From positions 25,744 through 89,743 of the forward strand of contig LGRX02003645.1 of the NCBI GenBank assembly GCA_001247695.2: a stretch of 64,000 nt of DNA, given 5' to 3'. Below the pieces are notes generated by a model. It was not told where the DNA came from. It searched no databases and saw nothing but the letters and a program-made list of their open reading frames with translations. Within the stretch, counting starts at the first letter, position 1. The number at the start of each line of letters is the position of its first letter. Shown here piece after piece: positions 28,801 to 39,122 of this stretch. The DNA is from Cymbomonas tetramitiformis. Lineage: Eukaryota > Chlorophyta > Pyramimonadophyceae > Pyramimonadales > Pyramimonadaceae. Position numbers and translations under genes: made by a program.

Positions 28801-30270
28801 ATGTCGCAAAACTGCGCCCCGCCTAGGATTCTTCTGTGCGTACTCGGTGCGACGTGCCTGAGCGTCGTGATGATGCTTCTCGTCGCGTCGGATCCGAAAA
28901 ACGCGTACGGCGATGACGTGCACGCCGTGTCCTTGACGTGCGTGTTCGACACCGATTTCTACGGCGCGTACAAATACGACCCGGACTTTCGCGCGAGCTT
29001 CACGCGCAAGCACGTTCAACAGTACGATCGATACGTCACCTCCCTGCGTCCGGTCATCAAAACCAGCATCGGCGCACACGTGGTGTCGGTCGAGCCCGAC
29101 CCGGTGACGACGGTCGTCAAAGCGTCGTACACGAGTCTTGACGAGGCCACCGTGATTGCCACACGCATGGCCGGTGACGGCGCTGCGTTGGTGTACCCGG
29201 AGTTCGAGGAACACGGGGTTTACCGTTTAACACAGATTGACGTCGACGGCGTCACGGAATACCGTTACGCTCCGCCGTGGTCGCCTCAAACGCCGCACGC
29301 CCCCCCCGCCCCACCGCCGTGCGCACCACCGTTGTCACCCCCAGCCCCACCGCCGCTGCCGCCACCGTCGCCTCGTCCGCCACCGACGCTCCCCACGTCA
29401 CCGCCGCCGCCGCCCCCACCCTACGTGCCGCCCGAGCGCCCGCCACTGCCGATGCCACCCGAGTCACCATCGCCCAACCCACCGCCGCCGCTCCCCCCCT
29501 TACCACTGCCACCACCGCCACCGCCGAGCGTTCGCGGCAACTACCACAGCCACCCGGGGTGGTTTGCGATGAGGCACGCCACGTGCACCGAGACCTGCAT
29601 CGCGGCCGACGCGCGGGGTAAACGACCGTGCCTCGCGCGAGACATGTGGACGGAGAACGATAGGTTTGCCGACGGCGCCGTCATGAACGCGTTCGCCCGA
29701 AACGTGATGTACGACGAGCAACTCAACACGCACGCCAATTGCATTAATTCGGACGGACGAGATCACTGCGTACTCGCAGGCGACGACGCGTTGGGGTCAT
29801 CACTTGTTACATGCGAAGCCAACGTTAGCCATTGGCGTATGCCTTGGCTGCACCCAACACGAGTTGGTTGTTTCGTTAGCGTCGTCTCCACGGTGCGCAA
29901 AAACGCGTACGACTGCGACGGCGGCGTCGATATGCAAGACGCTTACCGTGCGTGTTTTTGCAGCCTTTCGGGGTACACGTACATAGGTTACGGCAAATGC
30001 GCAAATCCAGCGGGCGGCTTGACCACAAAGGTTCATAGCGCGTACGCCACGGATATGGCATGCGCCACCTTGTGCGCGACCTGGTACAACTGCACCGCTT
30101 TCGACATCGTTTTCGAGGCCGACGAGTCGGCGACTTGTACCGCGTATCACGCGCATGGTATAACCGCCGTCGGTGCCGTACAGAATTTTACGGGCGCGAC
30201 GTGCTATCGAAAGGACGGACTGACGCCCCCACCGCCCAAACCGCCGCCGTCAACTCCACCCTCGCCCTGA
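28801..30270 (+). CDS. Pherophorin-like surface glycoprotein with proline-rich linker and Cys-rich PAN/Apple-like region (489 aa)
   Basis: The protein probably enters the secretory pathway. A short N-terminal tail is followed by a hydrophobic segment at residues 10-30 (LLCVLGATCLSVVMMLLVA), a signal anchor or uncleaved signal. Residues 40-155 form a globular domain. Residues 160-242 are a proline rod (PPPP, PPSP and SPPP patterns), the hydroxyproline-type linker of volvocine pherophorins. The remainder has about 20 cysteines; the last 120 residues (CATLCATWYNCTAF...CTAYH) resemble PAN/Apple-like modules, and a second short proline tail ends the protein. Several N-x-T/S sites occur. The start is fixed by the AT run 30 nt upstream. 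It may mimic host extracellular-matrix proteins or form virion surface fibres. Confidence 0.65.
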   Translation: MSQNCAPPRILLCVLGATCLSVVMMLLVASDPKNAYGDDVHAVSLTCVFDTDFYGAYKYDPDFRASFTRKHVQQYDRYVTSLRPVIKTSIGAHVVSVEPDPVTTVVKASYTSLDEATVIATRMAGDGAALVYPEFEEHGVYRLTQIDVDGVTEYRYAPPWSPQTPHAPPAPPPCAPPLSPPAPPPLPPPSPRPPPTLPTSPPPPPPPYVPPERPPLPMPPESPSPNPPPPLPPLPLPPPPPPSVRGNYHSHPGWFAMRHATCTETCIAADARGKRPCLARDMWTENDRFADGAVMNAFARNVMYDEQLNTHANCINSDGRDHCVLAGDDALGSSLVTCEANVSHWRMPWLHPTRVGCFVSVVSTVRKNAYDCDGGVDMQDAYRACFCSLSGYTYIGYGKCANPAGGLTTKVHSAYATDMACATLCATWYNCTAFDIVFEADESATCTAYHAHGITAVGAVQNFTGATCYRKDGLTPPPPKPPPSTPPSP

Positions 30271-30345
30271 GCGACGATCGTTAAGGCGTCTTGCAGTTGC
30301 ATTCGTGATAAGCTTACATATATTAAATATATTACAAGATACGTC

Positions 30346-31170
30346 CTATAAATTATGCGCTCGCACAGTTTCGCCGGCGTACATATCTTCGTTTACATGC
30401 GCGCGCACGCTGACGCAGTACTCGCGGTGCCTGTTCCAGTCTCGTACTTGGCACGCGCGGTCGCAATAAGCCACCGTTCTGCAAACGCCGCACAGTTTCA
30501 ATTGGACATCTCCCGCGGCCGCGCGTCCGCAATGCACGCAGCAAACACGGTCGTGTTGCAGACCGAGGGCAACTCCGTTTTTGTTACGTCGCCAGCGTAC
30601 AGCGACGTTCATGGGTCTCGTGTCGTCCAGACCAAAAAATGCGCACACTTCAGGATCCACTCGGACCGTGCCGCTTATGACCATGTTCAGACGGTTCCCA
30701 TCCGTATCAAAAGCGTTTATCAGCTGCGCGGCGCGTTTGTGGACCACGTTGCACGAGCGTACAACGTTCGCTATTTGATACAATCGGTTCGCATCGTTCC
30801 ACGTCTGGTGCATGCTGCGATCGATCGGCGAATTCCGGTCACACTCCCAACGGTGCAACTCGCAGATGCGCATTATGGGCTCGTGACATGCCATCAGAGA
30901 CTCCAAATCGTGCGCATCGTCGGCACTTCCGTACTCGATCGACGCGCGACACATCGCAAGCTCCGCAAGGAGTTTGCACCATTGGCGCATCGGTGTTTGA
31001 AGGTCGATGGACTGCAGGTTGGCGTCCAAAAAAAACACGCGATACACGTCCAAAGATCTTCGACGTACAATCGCGGTGTCTTGGTCCAGCACCGCGTCCC
31101 AGCAGCTGTAAAGCCTTGCCGAAAGACAGCACCACCATTGCAATATATTATCCGTGTCCGTCGCTGGCAT
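30346..31170 (-). CDS. MYND-type zinc-finger protein (274 aa)
   Basis: The C-terminal region (about residues 210-252) holds the MYND pattern C-x2-C, C-x2-C, YC-x3-C and H-x3-C (CVHCGRAA, LCGVCRTVAYCDRACQ, DWNRHREYC). MYND fingers bind short proline-containing peptides and recruit partners, often in transcription control. The N-terminal 200 residues are helical, rich in Trp and Cys, and unrecognised. The gene ends in TAG and is convergent with the pherophorin-like gene, whose stop is 75 nt away. MYND proteins are recurrent in large DNA viruses of algae and amoebae. The target is unknown; binding to proline-rich proteins such as its neighbour's is conceivable but speculative. Confidence 0.7.
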   Translation of the reverse strand: MPATDTDNILQWWCCLSARLYSCWDAVLDQDTAIVRRRSLDVYRVFFLDANLQSIDLQTPMRQWCKLLAELAMCRASIEYGSADDAHDLESLMACHEPIMRICELHRWECDRNSPIDRSMHQTWNDANRLYQIANVVRSCNVVHKRAAQLINAFDTDGNRLNMVISGTVRVDPEVCAFFGLDDTRPMNVAVRWRRNKNGVALGLQHDRVCCVHCGRAAAGDVQLKLCGVCRTVAYCDRACQVRDWNRHREYCVSVRAHVNEDMYAGETVRAHNL

Positions 31171-31608
31171 GATTTTGTTGATGCCGATCGGTATTCAAAA
31201 CCAACGCGTTTTCAGGGCGTTGCAATTTTTGAACCGTGGGCGCGCGCGACGGTGCGGACTCCCTTAAGTTTTTATACCTTTTAAATTTTCTCACAAGCCC
31301 GGTGTTGGAACAAACAGCTCGTGCTGCCACGATCGTTTCGGCACGTCATCGTCGCAGAATATACGTCGATCGGAAGTACTAGCAACGTCAGTTCGGTAAT
31401 GAGTTCGTGCTAACGTGCGCGCGTATCGAATGACCCCGTCGATGGGGCATCGTGGCGCGACAGTACAAAAAGGTCTTGAAGCGCTCGCCCATCGTTTAGC
31501 GCTTCTAAAATTTGGAGATGAATACAAATAAAATAGGAGTTACAGTCTAGTGACGTGAACGCCTGCGGCGCGATCACAGCGGTGGGTCCTTTGCTATACG
31601 ACTGTCTA
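31171..31608. other. Intergenic region, no convincing gene
   Basis: A reverse-strand frame of 78 codons at 31291-31527 has a plausible end (HELFVPTPGL), but an equally open overlapping frame covers part of it and it has no clear start. A reverse-strand TATA-like ggtataaa at about 31271 lies 100 nt from the MYND start. I leave it unassigned. Confidence 0.3.
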
Positions 31609-32445
31609 CTAATCGGAGTCGTCGGTCAGGTCCACGATTTGATTTGTGTTAAATTGGCCAGACCCGTTATCCCACGCGACCAGTCGTGCAATACACGAGT
31701 GATTTCGTTCGTGTGTCGCCGCCATTTTGACAAATGGGCGTGCTTCGGTGAAGTACCTCGCGCAATCGAAATTCAAACCATCCGGCAGCCCGTCCGGCCA
31801 CAGTGGACGTTTGTACAGCACTTTGTTTCTAAAAAACATGTCCATCACGCGATACCAGATCGCGTGCTGCGCGAGCGTATCGTTGTTTTGCGCGTTCGTT
31901 TCGCAAAGTACGTCGGTGAAGGTCGCGTACGTAATGTCCGCGCGCTCGTCGACCAGTTCGGCTGCTAGTTGCAACCAACCGAAATACACGGTGTGCGCGG
32001 TGTAGCACGTCTCCTCGTACTGACTCAAAAGGTAACATAGCAGATAACGATGCTCACTGTTAGTGCGGTAGCCGGCGAACACGAAATTGAGCAGAGCGTA
32101 ACCGGTATCCTCGCACAAACGTTCGACCAAAACCGAATCGCATCGGGCTTCGCGAATTTCCGCAAACCTTGAGTCGATAAGATTCCGCAGCCGCGATGCC
32201 AAACTGTTCGTGCATGGTAGTATGCCGCGAAAAACCGACAGGCACACATCGTCCGTGTTGTTCTTCGAGTAACGGAGCAATTCATGAAGCGACGCGACGG
32301 CGTCGGTGCCCGCGAACACGGCGACGTGCAGATTGACCGGGGCGTCGACCGTAAGAATTTGTATGATTTCGTCATTCGCGTCGTTCGGGCGGACCACGCG
32401 TTTACAACCCAAAAGGCTAACGGCGTCGATGGGTGAGGGTGGCAT
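31609..32445 (-). CDS. Hypothetical protein with C-terminal SUMO-interacting-type motif (278 aa)
   Basis: The ATG at 32445 (MPPSPIDAV) is chosen because a reverse-strand CTATAAAAC box lies 48-55 nt upstream (32493-32500); the open frame extends further but would put the start inside the promoter. The body is helical and rich in Cys, Tyr and Leu, with no recognised domain. The last eleven residues read NQIVDLTDDSD, a classic SUMO-interacting motif: a hydrophobic core (I-V-D-L) next to acidic residues. Together with the Ulp1-like protein at 3008-9535 this hints at involvement in SUMO-controlled processes. The motif is short, so this is a suggestion only. The gene ends in TAG. Confidence 0.55.
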   Translation of the reverse strand: MPPSPIDAVSLLGCKRVVRPNDANDEIIQILTVDAPVNLHVAVFAGTDAVASLHELLRYSKNNTDDVCLSVFRGILPCTNSLASRLRNLIDSRFAEIREARCDSVLVERLCEDTGYALLNFVFAGYRTNSEHRYLLCYLLSQYEETCYTAHTVYFGWLQLAAELVDERADITYATFTDVLCETNAQNNDTLAQHAIWYRVMDMFFRNKVLYKRPLWPDGLPDGLNFDCARYFTEARPFVKMAATHERNHSCIARLVAWDNGSGQFNTNQIVDLTDDSD

Positions 32446-32811
32446 GTTGACAATAAAATCAAAAAATGGATTTAAAATAAGGGCAGGGGACGTTTTATAG
32501 TGGAGTTTTGTTCGGCCGTTACAACGTGCAGATTGTTGCGACGCCACGTAGAATAACACCGCGCGATAGGTCAATCATCGGCCGATGATTCATCTCACCA
32601 TATACCTTATCCTGTCGATAGATTTCTCATCACCACGCGTCGCACTAATCAGGTTACAATTACGGAACATGTTAGGTGAGAGCGAGGAGTGCCACCGCCA
32701 CCAGTCGCACGTGAGTGACACGCAAAATCGCAATGGACGTGATAGCTTTTACCATAGATTTTGAGGGATCTGTTTTCGGTTGTTATTTTTTGGATTGCGC
32801 CTACGGCGAGA
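32446..32811. other. Intergenic region, no gene seen
   Basis: It contains the TATA-type box for the 278-aa gene (32493-32500). The rest shows no coding sense on either strand. Confidence 0.35.
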
Positions 32812-33840
32812 TTACGACCGCTTAGGGATCCGCGCGATGCACGTGCGGATGGGTACCGCGAAGACGGTGCGCGCTAGACGCTCGCCGCACCCAAGCTCGC
32901 CACGGTTGCCCTTCCAGTAAGATTGCGTGAAGCAGATGGACCCATCCGAGGACCGTCGCGCGTCGCTCAGAGTCAATCCAAACCGCGACATGACACCGGT
33001 TCGTTGGTCGAACGTCGCCGTTCTCGCGTAAACGGGCACTTCAAGCGCGTCGACGACGTGTTTCAGCAAACCCTCCGTGTTTTCCGTGGTTACGTTCGCA
33101 TCCCACATGGCCGCGTAATATCTGATCATGATGCCATACGTTGCGTCGAAAGGCCCAATCCAGGCTTTGTCGTTGTAACCACCCCAGTGGTTGCACGACT
33201 TGAGCGCCAGCACATTTCTGGGCAGCATGTCCAACACGAGCGGGTAATACCACGCGGCATCTTCGCGTATACGCAGCATGATGTCGTATCTTTCTGTCAA
33301 GTTTACGCGCATGACCGCTTCGTACGCGCTATGCAGCATCGACGCCATATTTAAAAAATTCAAATTCGATGCAACATTGGGGTTTGTGCGCACCGGCGGT
33401 ATCCATCTCGGTACCAGAGCCAGGTGCTGTATCCGCATGTTAGGCAGGCCCGCGACGTGACGTTCAAACGATTCTACGGCGTCGCCGAGAGTTCTACGCG
33501 CCACGCCTTCCACGAACCGAGGTGCCATGCTGCTCGTGTTCTGCAAACGGCCGTAGTAGTCAAAGTGGTGCGCAGGGTTCCAACGCGCGAGCGACGTGAC
33601 CTGCTCCCATATCCAGGTTTCGTAAAGCCCGCTTTGCACGACCGCCACTTTTAGAGGCGACGATGTCTGCTTCGTCACGTCAGGTGGGGTCTTTGCGAGT
33701 GTACCAAAATTGTCGTGCCTCGATGCACGAGGCTTGGTGCCAAAAAAACTGTCGAGCAAAGAGTACGAATGCGTATGAACACATTCAAACACCAACTGGT
33801 ATGTCAACGCGCTACACAAAAATACAAATTTACGGCGCAT
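32812..33840 (-). CDS. Type II membrane protein, glycosyltransferase-like (342 aa)
   Basis: The ATG at 33840 is followed by a short basic tail and a hydrophobic stretch (FVFLCSALTYQLVFECV, residues 5-21), a signal anchor. After a Ser/Thr/Pro stem the luminal domain starts with a strand (LKVAVVQSGLYETWIWEQV) typical of the first Rossmann-like strand of glycosyltransferase-like proteins. The middle holds YDIMLRIREDAAWYY, where an Arg-x-Arg-x-Asp motif may bind a nucleotide sugar. CNHWGGYNDKAWIG follows. The broken gene at 58654-59339 has the same plan (KIAVCLTGSFR then VVRQRLDVIG), so the two may be paralogues. The specific reaction is unknown. The product likely acts in the Golgi on viral or host glycans. 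Confidence 0.55.
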   Translation of the reverse strand: MRRKFVFLCSALTYQLVFECVHTHSYSLLDSFFGTKPRASRHDNFGTLAKTPPDVTKQTSSPLKVAVVQSGLYETWIWEQVTSLARWNPAHHFDYYGRLQNTSSMAPRFVEGVARRTLGDAVESFERHVAGLPNMRIQHLALVPRWIPPVRTNPNVASNLNFLNMASMLHSAYEAVMRVNLTERYDIMLRIREDAAWYYPLVLDMLPRNVLALKSCNHWGGYNDKAWIGPFDATYGIMIRYYAAMWDANVTTENTEGLLKHVVDALEVPVYARTATFDQRTGVMSRFGLTLSDARRSSDGSICFTQSYWKGNRGELGCGERLARTVFAVPIRTCIARIPKRS

Positions 33841-34327
33841 CCTTGGGGTTTAGGTGATCCACCGTGCCTCGTACGCGCATGCCGATGGGCGTTCGTTATA
33901 TTTCTTATCATCACGTGTCGCACAGAAAACCTGTTTATACAACAGGAATCTGTTTATACAACAGGCGAACGACAGCGACGTTCCATGTTCGTAGAACGCC
34001 CGTGTGCGTATAACGCATAATTTATACCACGCAGTAATTTTATCGAAAGGGTTCTGCATTTATGGGCTCCGCACTGTCTAATAATGAAACTCGCAAAGGC
34101 AAAGTCGGACGCTGTAACATCGCGTATACTCGTTTTGCGGGTAAAGATAAGCCGTTGAAAGGGTGTATGTCGACGCCATGACCTTCTTGAGGTGGAGCCC
34201 GAGCAAAACAGAAAAAAATACAAGGACGGAGAGTTTTAGGTAAGAGTAAGGGATGATAGCGCGACCGGTCGCACGCGCGTGACACGCGTGGTAGTACAAC
34301 CATGCGCGTTGAGCACGCGATAAAAAA
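33841..34327. other. Intergenic region, no gene seen
   Basis: Frames here are short and lack starts near a promoter. A direct repeat ctgtttatacaacagg occurs twice (33931 and 33950). A reverse-strand TATA-like box (ggtataaatt, about 34020) lies 180 nt upstream of the 342-aa gene. Confidence 0.3.
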
Positions 34328-35353
34328 CTAAACTGAGTTACACGACGGCATCGCTATGATAGGCTTATATTTTGTATGGGAGCCATCCAGCGACAGGTCC
34401 TTGATCACACGTTGCTCGCATCTCGCGATGACGTCGAGCGTGCACAGGGTACCGTACACTTTATCGAACGCGTGCACGATAACCTTCTTGAGGTAATCAT
34501 CGTCGAGCATGATCGCGCCGTGTCTATCGTCGTGGTTCCTCATAAACAACTCGGGTTCATCCCAAAACGCATCCACTCGGACGGTGGCGATGATGTAACG
34601 TTTAAGGTCTGTAACCTCGTGCTCGCCGGGGAAGGCGTCAAAGGCAACGCCGAACGCGTTAAGGAGTTCGACGCAAAAATAACGCAATGTCGCGGTAATA
34701 TCGATGACGGTGTCGGCGTCGAAGCGATGCATGGTAAACATGCTTACGAGCGTAAATTGCATAATCAACTCTCGAACTCGAGGTTCCGGAAGCAAACCCA
34801 CAGTCGCGTGTAAAGGGTACGGCACCTGCCGCAACGTTAAATAACCGTCATCGATCAGTATACGTTGCGCGTGTTCCATGCAGCATCGGAACTGGCCGTT
34901 CAGCACGTTGTGGCATGTCACAACATTACGCGGCGTAAACACGTGACCTTGGTGTTCTGGTTGTACTTCGGCGATATAGGCGTCCACCGATGCTTTAAAC
35001 CGCGGTAGCCGTACATACAAACACCTAACGCATCGATCCATCCGATCGTGCATACCAGTATATCCCATCGTACATAATCCCCCGATTTCAAGATGTTCCG
35101 AGGAACGGAGCGTGCGGTCGGTCACGAGCGTGGTTACACATTGCACCGCGTGTTGCATGCGCGTTTTGTATATCGCACCGTAAAAATCGTAGCAGCCGTT
35201 TGCGACACGGATGTTGTTCTCCAAAATGAGGCGGACGTACAGCAAACATCCTAGTATCGCGCTTTCCGGTACCACGCTGGCCGTGTAGGTGTCGCGCTCG
35301 TGCGAGTGTCGTTTACCCAATTGAATGATCGTACGCGCGCCCTTGGACCACAT
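34328..35353 (-). CDS. Hypothetical protein, 341 aa
   Basis: Unrecognised. From the ATG at 35353 the product is rich in Cys, His, Tyr and Asp. Several Cys/His groupings (GGLCTMGYTGMHDRMDRCVRC, then TCHNVLNGQFRCCMEH) could bind zinc but match no finger I know. The C-terminal half is acidic and helical (PGEHEVTDLKRYIIATVRV). No signal peptide or membrane helix is present. Its size and Cys/Tyr-rich character recall the gene split by the foldback element (26564-27589), so the two may belong to one family. It ends in TAA. I see no TATAAATA box at the expected distance. Confidence 0.5.
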   Translation of the reverse strand: MWSKGARTIIQLGKRHSHERDTYTASVVPESAILGCLLYVRLILENNIRVANGCYDFYGAIYKTRMQHAVQCVTTLVTDRTLRSSEHLEIGGLCTMGYTGMHDRMDRCVRCLYVRLPRFKASVDAYIAEVQPEHQGHVFTPRNVVTCHNVLNGQFRCCMEHAQRILIDDGYLTLRQVPYPLHATVGLLPEPRVRELIMQFTLVSMFTMHRFDADTVIDITATLRYFCVELLNAFGVAFDAFPGEHEVTDLKRYIIATVRVDAFWDEPELFMRNHDDRHGAIMLDDDYLKKVIVHAFDKVYGTLCTLDVIARCEQRVIKDLSLDGSHTKYKPIIAMPSCNSV

Positions 35354-35765
35354 GCTTACGTGCTGCGTGTCGTGTATGTTCGTCTATCGCTGTGATGACA
35401 ATGTTTGCATGGGCGCACGTTCTTTACTTGGTATCGATCGTCTGCCACCAACGCCCAAGCGTGCTGCGTGCAAACCGTCGCACTCGTGATAGCTATCAGA
35501 AAACAATATCGCCGTAATTTTATTATACATACCCAAAACACGCATCGATAAGCGAGCACCATGTCGATCGGGGGCATGCGTGATCTGGTCACCTGCGCCT
35601 TATCACGTTATTCCGGACGTCGCGCAGGCACGCTGCGTGGCGTGGTATCGACACGACGGGTCGACGTTGTGAAACCGTGCAATCGTTTGTCGACGCGCGG
35701 GTTTGCGCGACTATGCATTTTGCTGCTGTGAACGGATTTGCGAGATACGAACGTAAATCGTTTGG
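35354..35765. other. Intergenic region, no gene seen
   Basis: Divergent promoter space. Reverse-strand frames at 35356-35592 and 35589-35927 lack protein-like composition and overlap the promoter or the next gene. Confidence 0.3.
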
Positions 35766-35773
35766 TATAAATA
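35766..35773 (+). promoter_or_regulatory. TATA box of the 270-aa secreted protein gene
   Basis: TATAAATA, 43-50 nt before the ATG at 35817. Confidence 0.55.
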
Positions 35774-35816
35774 TACACGACCACGCTCGTATAAGCAACG
35801 CAGCACGTCGCCGAGC

Positions 35817-36629
35817 ATGCAACCCGTCGTCCTGTTTTTGGTCACCGTCTGCGGATATGGCACCTTCACAAACGCAAACACGTACTCGCACGGCCGTGGC
35901 GTGGACGTAGCGTTGTACAACTGTCAAGAAAAGGATTTAAAAAATTACAAGGAAACCGCCAGGAAATGTTTTTTAGGTACCGACGTTACGGTGCATCGTG
36001 GCGTCGCGCACGCGTGGGGAGCGACAAACGCGTCGTACGATCGACAAAGCGCAACGGCGACCCGTCGTTCGGTTGCACGTCATTTGAACGCCACTCAGCT
36101 GTTGATGAAGACCGGCCATACGGAAACGCAAGCACTGGCGTATCTCTACAGCATCGATTCGCAACGACGCGCGGCGACGCTGTTGCGCAACTCGCGCACG
36201 GCAAACGACGGATCGTCGGTTAGGCACGCATTTTTCATCAGCTGCCGGACATGCATCGCCGACCGCGAAAGGATTGCGCGCGTCGCCACGGCTATCGCAG
36301 CTGCCGGGGCTGTGACCGTCGTGTACTCGACGATCGACGATTCGGAGGTGTACGCCCTGCCGCGCAACCGGCTGCGCGGCGTGCCGGAACGTGGCGATCG
36401 TCTGGCACAGTACGTGAACGATGTCGCCCGCGATGGAAAACCGTTCACCGCATCGGATTTTTTCAAGTTCATCGCCAAACGACACAACCTGCAAGTGCAC
36501 GAGCTACGCACGTCAGCATCCATCAAGCCCGAGGTGCAGAAAGCCAAAAAACACCCAAAACGCACAAAACGAACGCAAAAGCACCGTCGGTACAAGCGAA
36601 GGAGGGCACGCAAAAATCAACGCAAATAA
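35817..36629 (+). CDS. Predicted secreted basic protein (270 aa)
   Basis: The N-terminus is a signal peptide (residues 1-21, PVVLFLVTVCGYGTFTNA). The mature part has several N-x-T/S sites (NAS, NAT) and four or more cysteines (NCQEKD, RKCF, SCRTC). A segment AIAAAGAVTVVYSTIDDSEVYALPRNRL reads like an alpha/beta fold. The C-terminal 45 residues are strongly basic (KKHPKRTKRTQKHRRYKRRR), suggesting binding to nucleic acid or to an acidic matrix. I recognise no family. The start is supported by the TATAAATA box 43-50 nt upstream. A virion or extracellular protein is the likely place of action. Confidence 0.5.
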   Translation: MQPVVLFLVTVCGYGTFTNANTYSHGRGVDVALYNCQEKDLKNYKETARKCFLGTDVTVHRGVAHAWGATNASYDRQSATATRRSVARHLNATQLLMKTGHTETQALAYLYSIDSQRRAATLLRNSRTANDGSSVRHAFFISCRTCIADRERIARVATAIAAAGAVTVVYSTIDDSEVYALPRNRLRGVPERGDRLAQYVNDVARDGKPFTASDFFKFIAKRHNLQVHELRTSASIKPEVQKAKKHPKRTKRTQKHRRYKRRRARKNQRK

Positions 36630-36892
36630 AACGAGGCGCCGCGCTTTCACGACCGGCATCACCGATGTATCTACACACCGGTAATATATGCACCCATTTA
36701 ATGTCACCACCAAAGTATAAATACGTGCACGTTTTGGGCGAACAACACGCGTGCATGAGTCTTTATGTAGGATTCACGCTAGTGAAATAATCTCGCGCTC
36801 GCTCGCACGACGCCCTCCGCGACTTTAGGGGCTATAACTAAACGCGAGCGCGTTTGCGGCAAACGCGCCCGCGCGCGCGAGTTTACGTAATC

Positions 36893-39122
36893 ATGCCGGC
36901 ATTTATTCCGTTAGGGGTAATAATAACCGTTGTACTTTATGCGGCGATATCGTTCGGCGCAATCTTCACCCCAACCTATATCGGTGTAAACACCAAACCG
37001 CACCGGTACGAATCGCCGCCACCACCGCCGGCTACACCGGGACTGACCACCCCGCCATTGCCGCCGCCGCTCCGTCCGCCTACACCGAACCCGCCTTCGC
37101 CCTTTGACCCTCCCCCGCCACTGCCGCCGCCGCTTTGTCCACCAAAAACGCCAAACCCACCGACACCGAACCCGCCTTCGCCCTTCAGCCCTCCCCCGCC
37201 CCGGCCTCCCCCACCGCAACCTCCTCCGCCGCCACCACCGCGGGCCCCTCCGCCCCCACCGCCGTGCCCCCACCACCCGGACCTCCACCGCCGTCTTCGC
37301 CACCACCCGGACCCCCACCACCAGCCCCGCCCCCTGCGGTCACGTACACCACCGCGAGCGGTGTCGCGAACATGACTTACCAGAAAGCCACCGCGGATGG
37401 CGAATGGCTGTGCCTGACGTTCAACGCCCGGGACTATCCAACGAACACCACGCACGTCACCGTGGTGCACGACGAGGTGCCGCTGGGTGCGGTGGCGACC
37501 GTCACCCAATTCAGTTTTGCGAGCAACAACACCGACGCGAGCAGTTCGGCGTGCCTCTTTGACACACGAGGCCTGTACCGCACCAACATCACCACCAGTC
37601 AGACGAACTCCGCCACGGGAGACACCTCGCATCACACAAGCTCGTACGTTTTTCTGATCGTGGACCCCAGTCCGCCGCCGCCCAATCCGACGCCACCGCC
37701 GCCCGTTCCACCGTCGCCGTGCCCACCGCCTTCGCCGACGCCTCCGCCGCCCTCGCCCCCGATACCGCCCTTCCCGTTCCCCCCCGTCATCGATCTCAGC
37801 CACGTCGGTTATCGCACCACGGTGCACGGATACCAGTGCGCGTACGTGAACGTCCCGGACGGAGCGGTGCACGCGCGCGTCGTGTACAATCTAACGACAA
37901 CCGCGGCATCGGACCCGCAAACGCGTACCGCGGCGACGGCCGCGTTTTGCAACGCCACCAGCAAGCCCGATAACGGCACGTTGATCGTCGCGGCGTGCGA
38001 CGGCGCGATCGACGTGCCTGTTTTAAGCATATGCCCGATCAACAACGAGCCGTGGCCCGCCACGCGCGAGTACACGGTCGACATGCTTCACATAACCGCG
38101 ACCAACTGGCAGAGCGTGCAACAGGGGTACGGGGATGGACTGGTGGTTCAGCCTTTCACGTTCGTTTTGGTGACGGCGACGTCGCCAAGTCCGCCTCCGC
38201 CCCCCGCACCCCCTCCGCCATCTCCACCACCGCCCTCGGCCCCGCCCCCGCCGTCGCCTTACGCGCCGCCGCCGCTGCCGCCCTGTCCCAAACCGCCGCC
38301 CTTGCCAGCCCTGAACGTGAGCGGTACGACCACGGTCAGTTTGATGGTCGCGGATGACAACGCGGATGAGCGGCACGTGGTGGCGGTACCGCTGCCGAAC
38401 GGCACGACCAGCATAAATTACACCGTGGTGGCCATGCAGACCGACGCGGTGTTGTACTCCAGTTACCTGACATCGCTGGGCGACAGCGCCGTTTTGTCCT
38501 TGGATCTACCGTACGGCACAAGCCGGATCACGGGTTGGCTGACGTTGGCTACGGACCCGGGAACGAAATATACGATCCAGCAGGAGGTGCAACTCGTGCA
38601 CGCGCCGCCCCCACCATCCCCACCGCCACCGTCGCCGCCATTACCGCACACGCCACCGCCTCCGTCACCGTCCCCGCCTCCACACCCGCCGCCCCCTTCG
38701 CCGATGGTGCCCGGGTATTTTGACGAGTGCCCCGACGATAATTGGTTTCGCTTAAACGACATCGGCGCGGAACGGACCTCCTCGTGCTACTACGTGCTGA
38801 ACACGCAGCGGATCACTTTTTACGACGCAAACTACCAATGCAACATACTGGAAAGTTCCGGCAAAACGCGTCTGGCTGCGCTCGAAACTCAAATGGAGCG
38901 CGACGCTGTGCACGGCCAGTTGGCGATGCGAGGCGTGGACGCGAAAGGGATGTGGTTCGGCGGTACGACGGACATAGATTACCTGTACGAGAGCGACCGA
39001 CCGAAAAGCGCGGGCCATTTTGCGAACGCGACGTGGTACGACGCGTTGTCCGGCGGTCGCAGCAGCTGGCACTGGATCGATTCCGGGTCAGAATGGGACG
39101 ACCGCGTGTACATACAGTCCCG
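36893..39122 (+). pseudogene. 5' part of a giant pherophorin/C-type-lectin gene, broken by the LINE
   Basis: The ATG at 36893 starts a hydrophobic signal anchor (IPLGVIITVVLYAAISFGAIF). A proline rod (PPSP, PPPP and TPNPPSP units) follows, then three beta-sandwich-like domains separated by more proline rods. The first domain has the motif ACLFDTRGLY. A C-type lectin-like domain begins near 38710 (DDNWFRLND, CYYVLN, ANYQCN, TRLAALET, WHWIDSG). In the C-run at 37267-37271 the frame switches: upstream codons are in one phase and downstream codons in the phase of the open frame at 37135-39129. A single-base difference in this run would join them, so it is a real frameshift or a sequence error. 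At 39122 the LINE begins and lectin coding stops. The continuation is at 52877. Confidence 0.7.
39113..39122. repeat. Left target-site duplication of the LINE
   Basis: tacagtcccg is repeated exactly at 52867-52876. Deleting the insert and one copy restores a continuous lectin frame. Confidence 0.8.

Noticed and set aside
36911..37872. Gly/Arg-rich reverse-strand frames opposite the proline rods (also at 29252-29521)
   Set aside because: They are complementary readings of CCN-repeats and have no independent start, promoter or domain.
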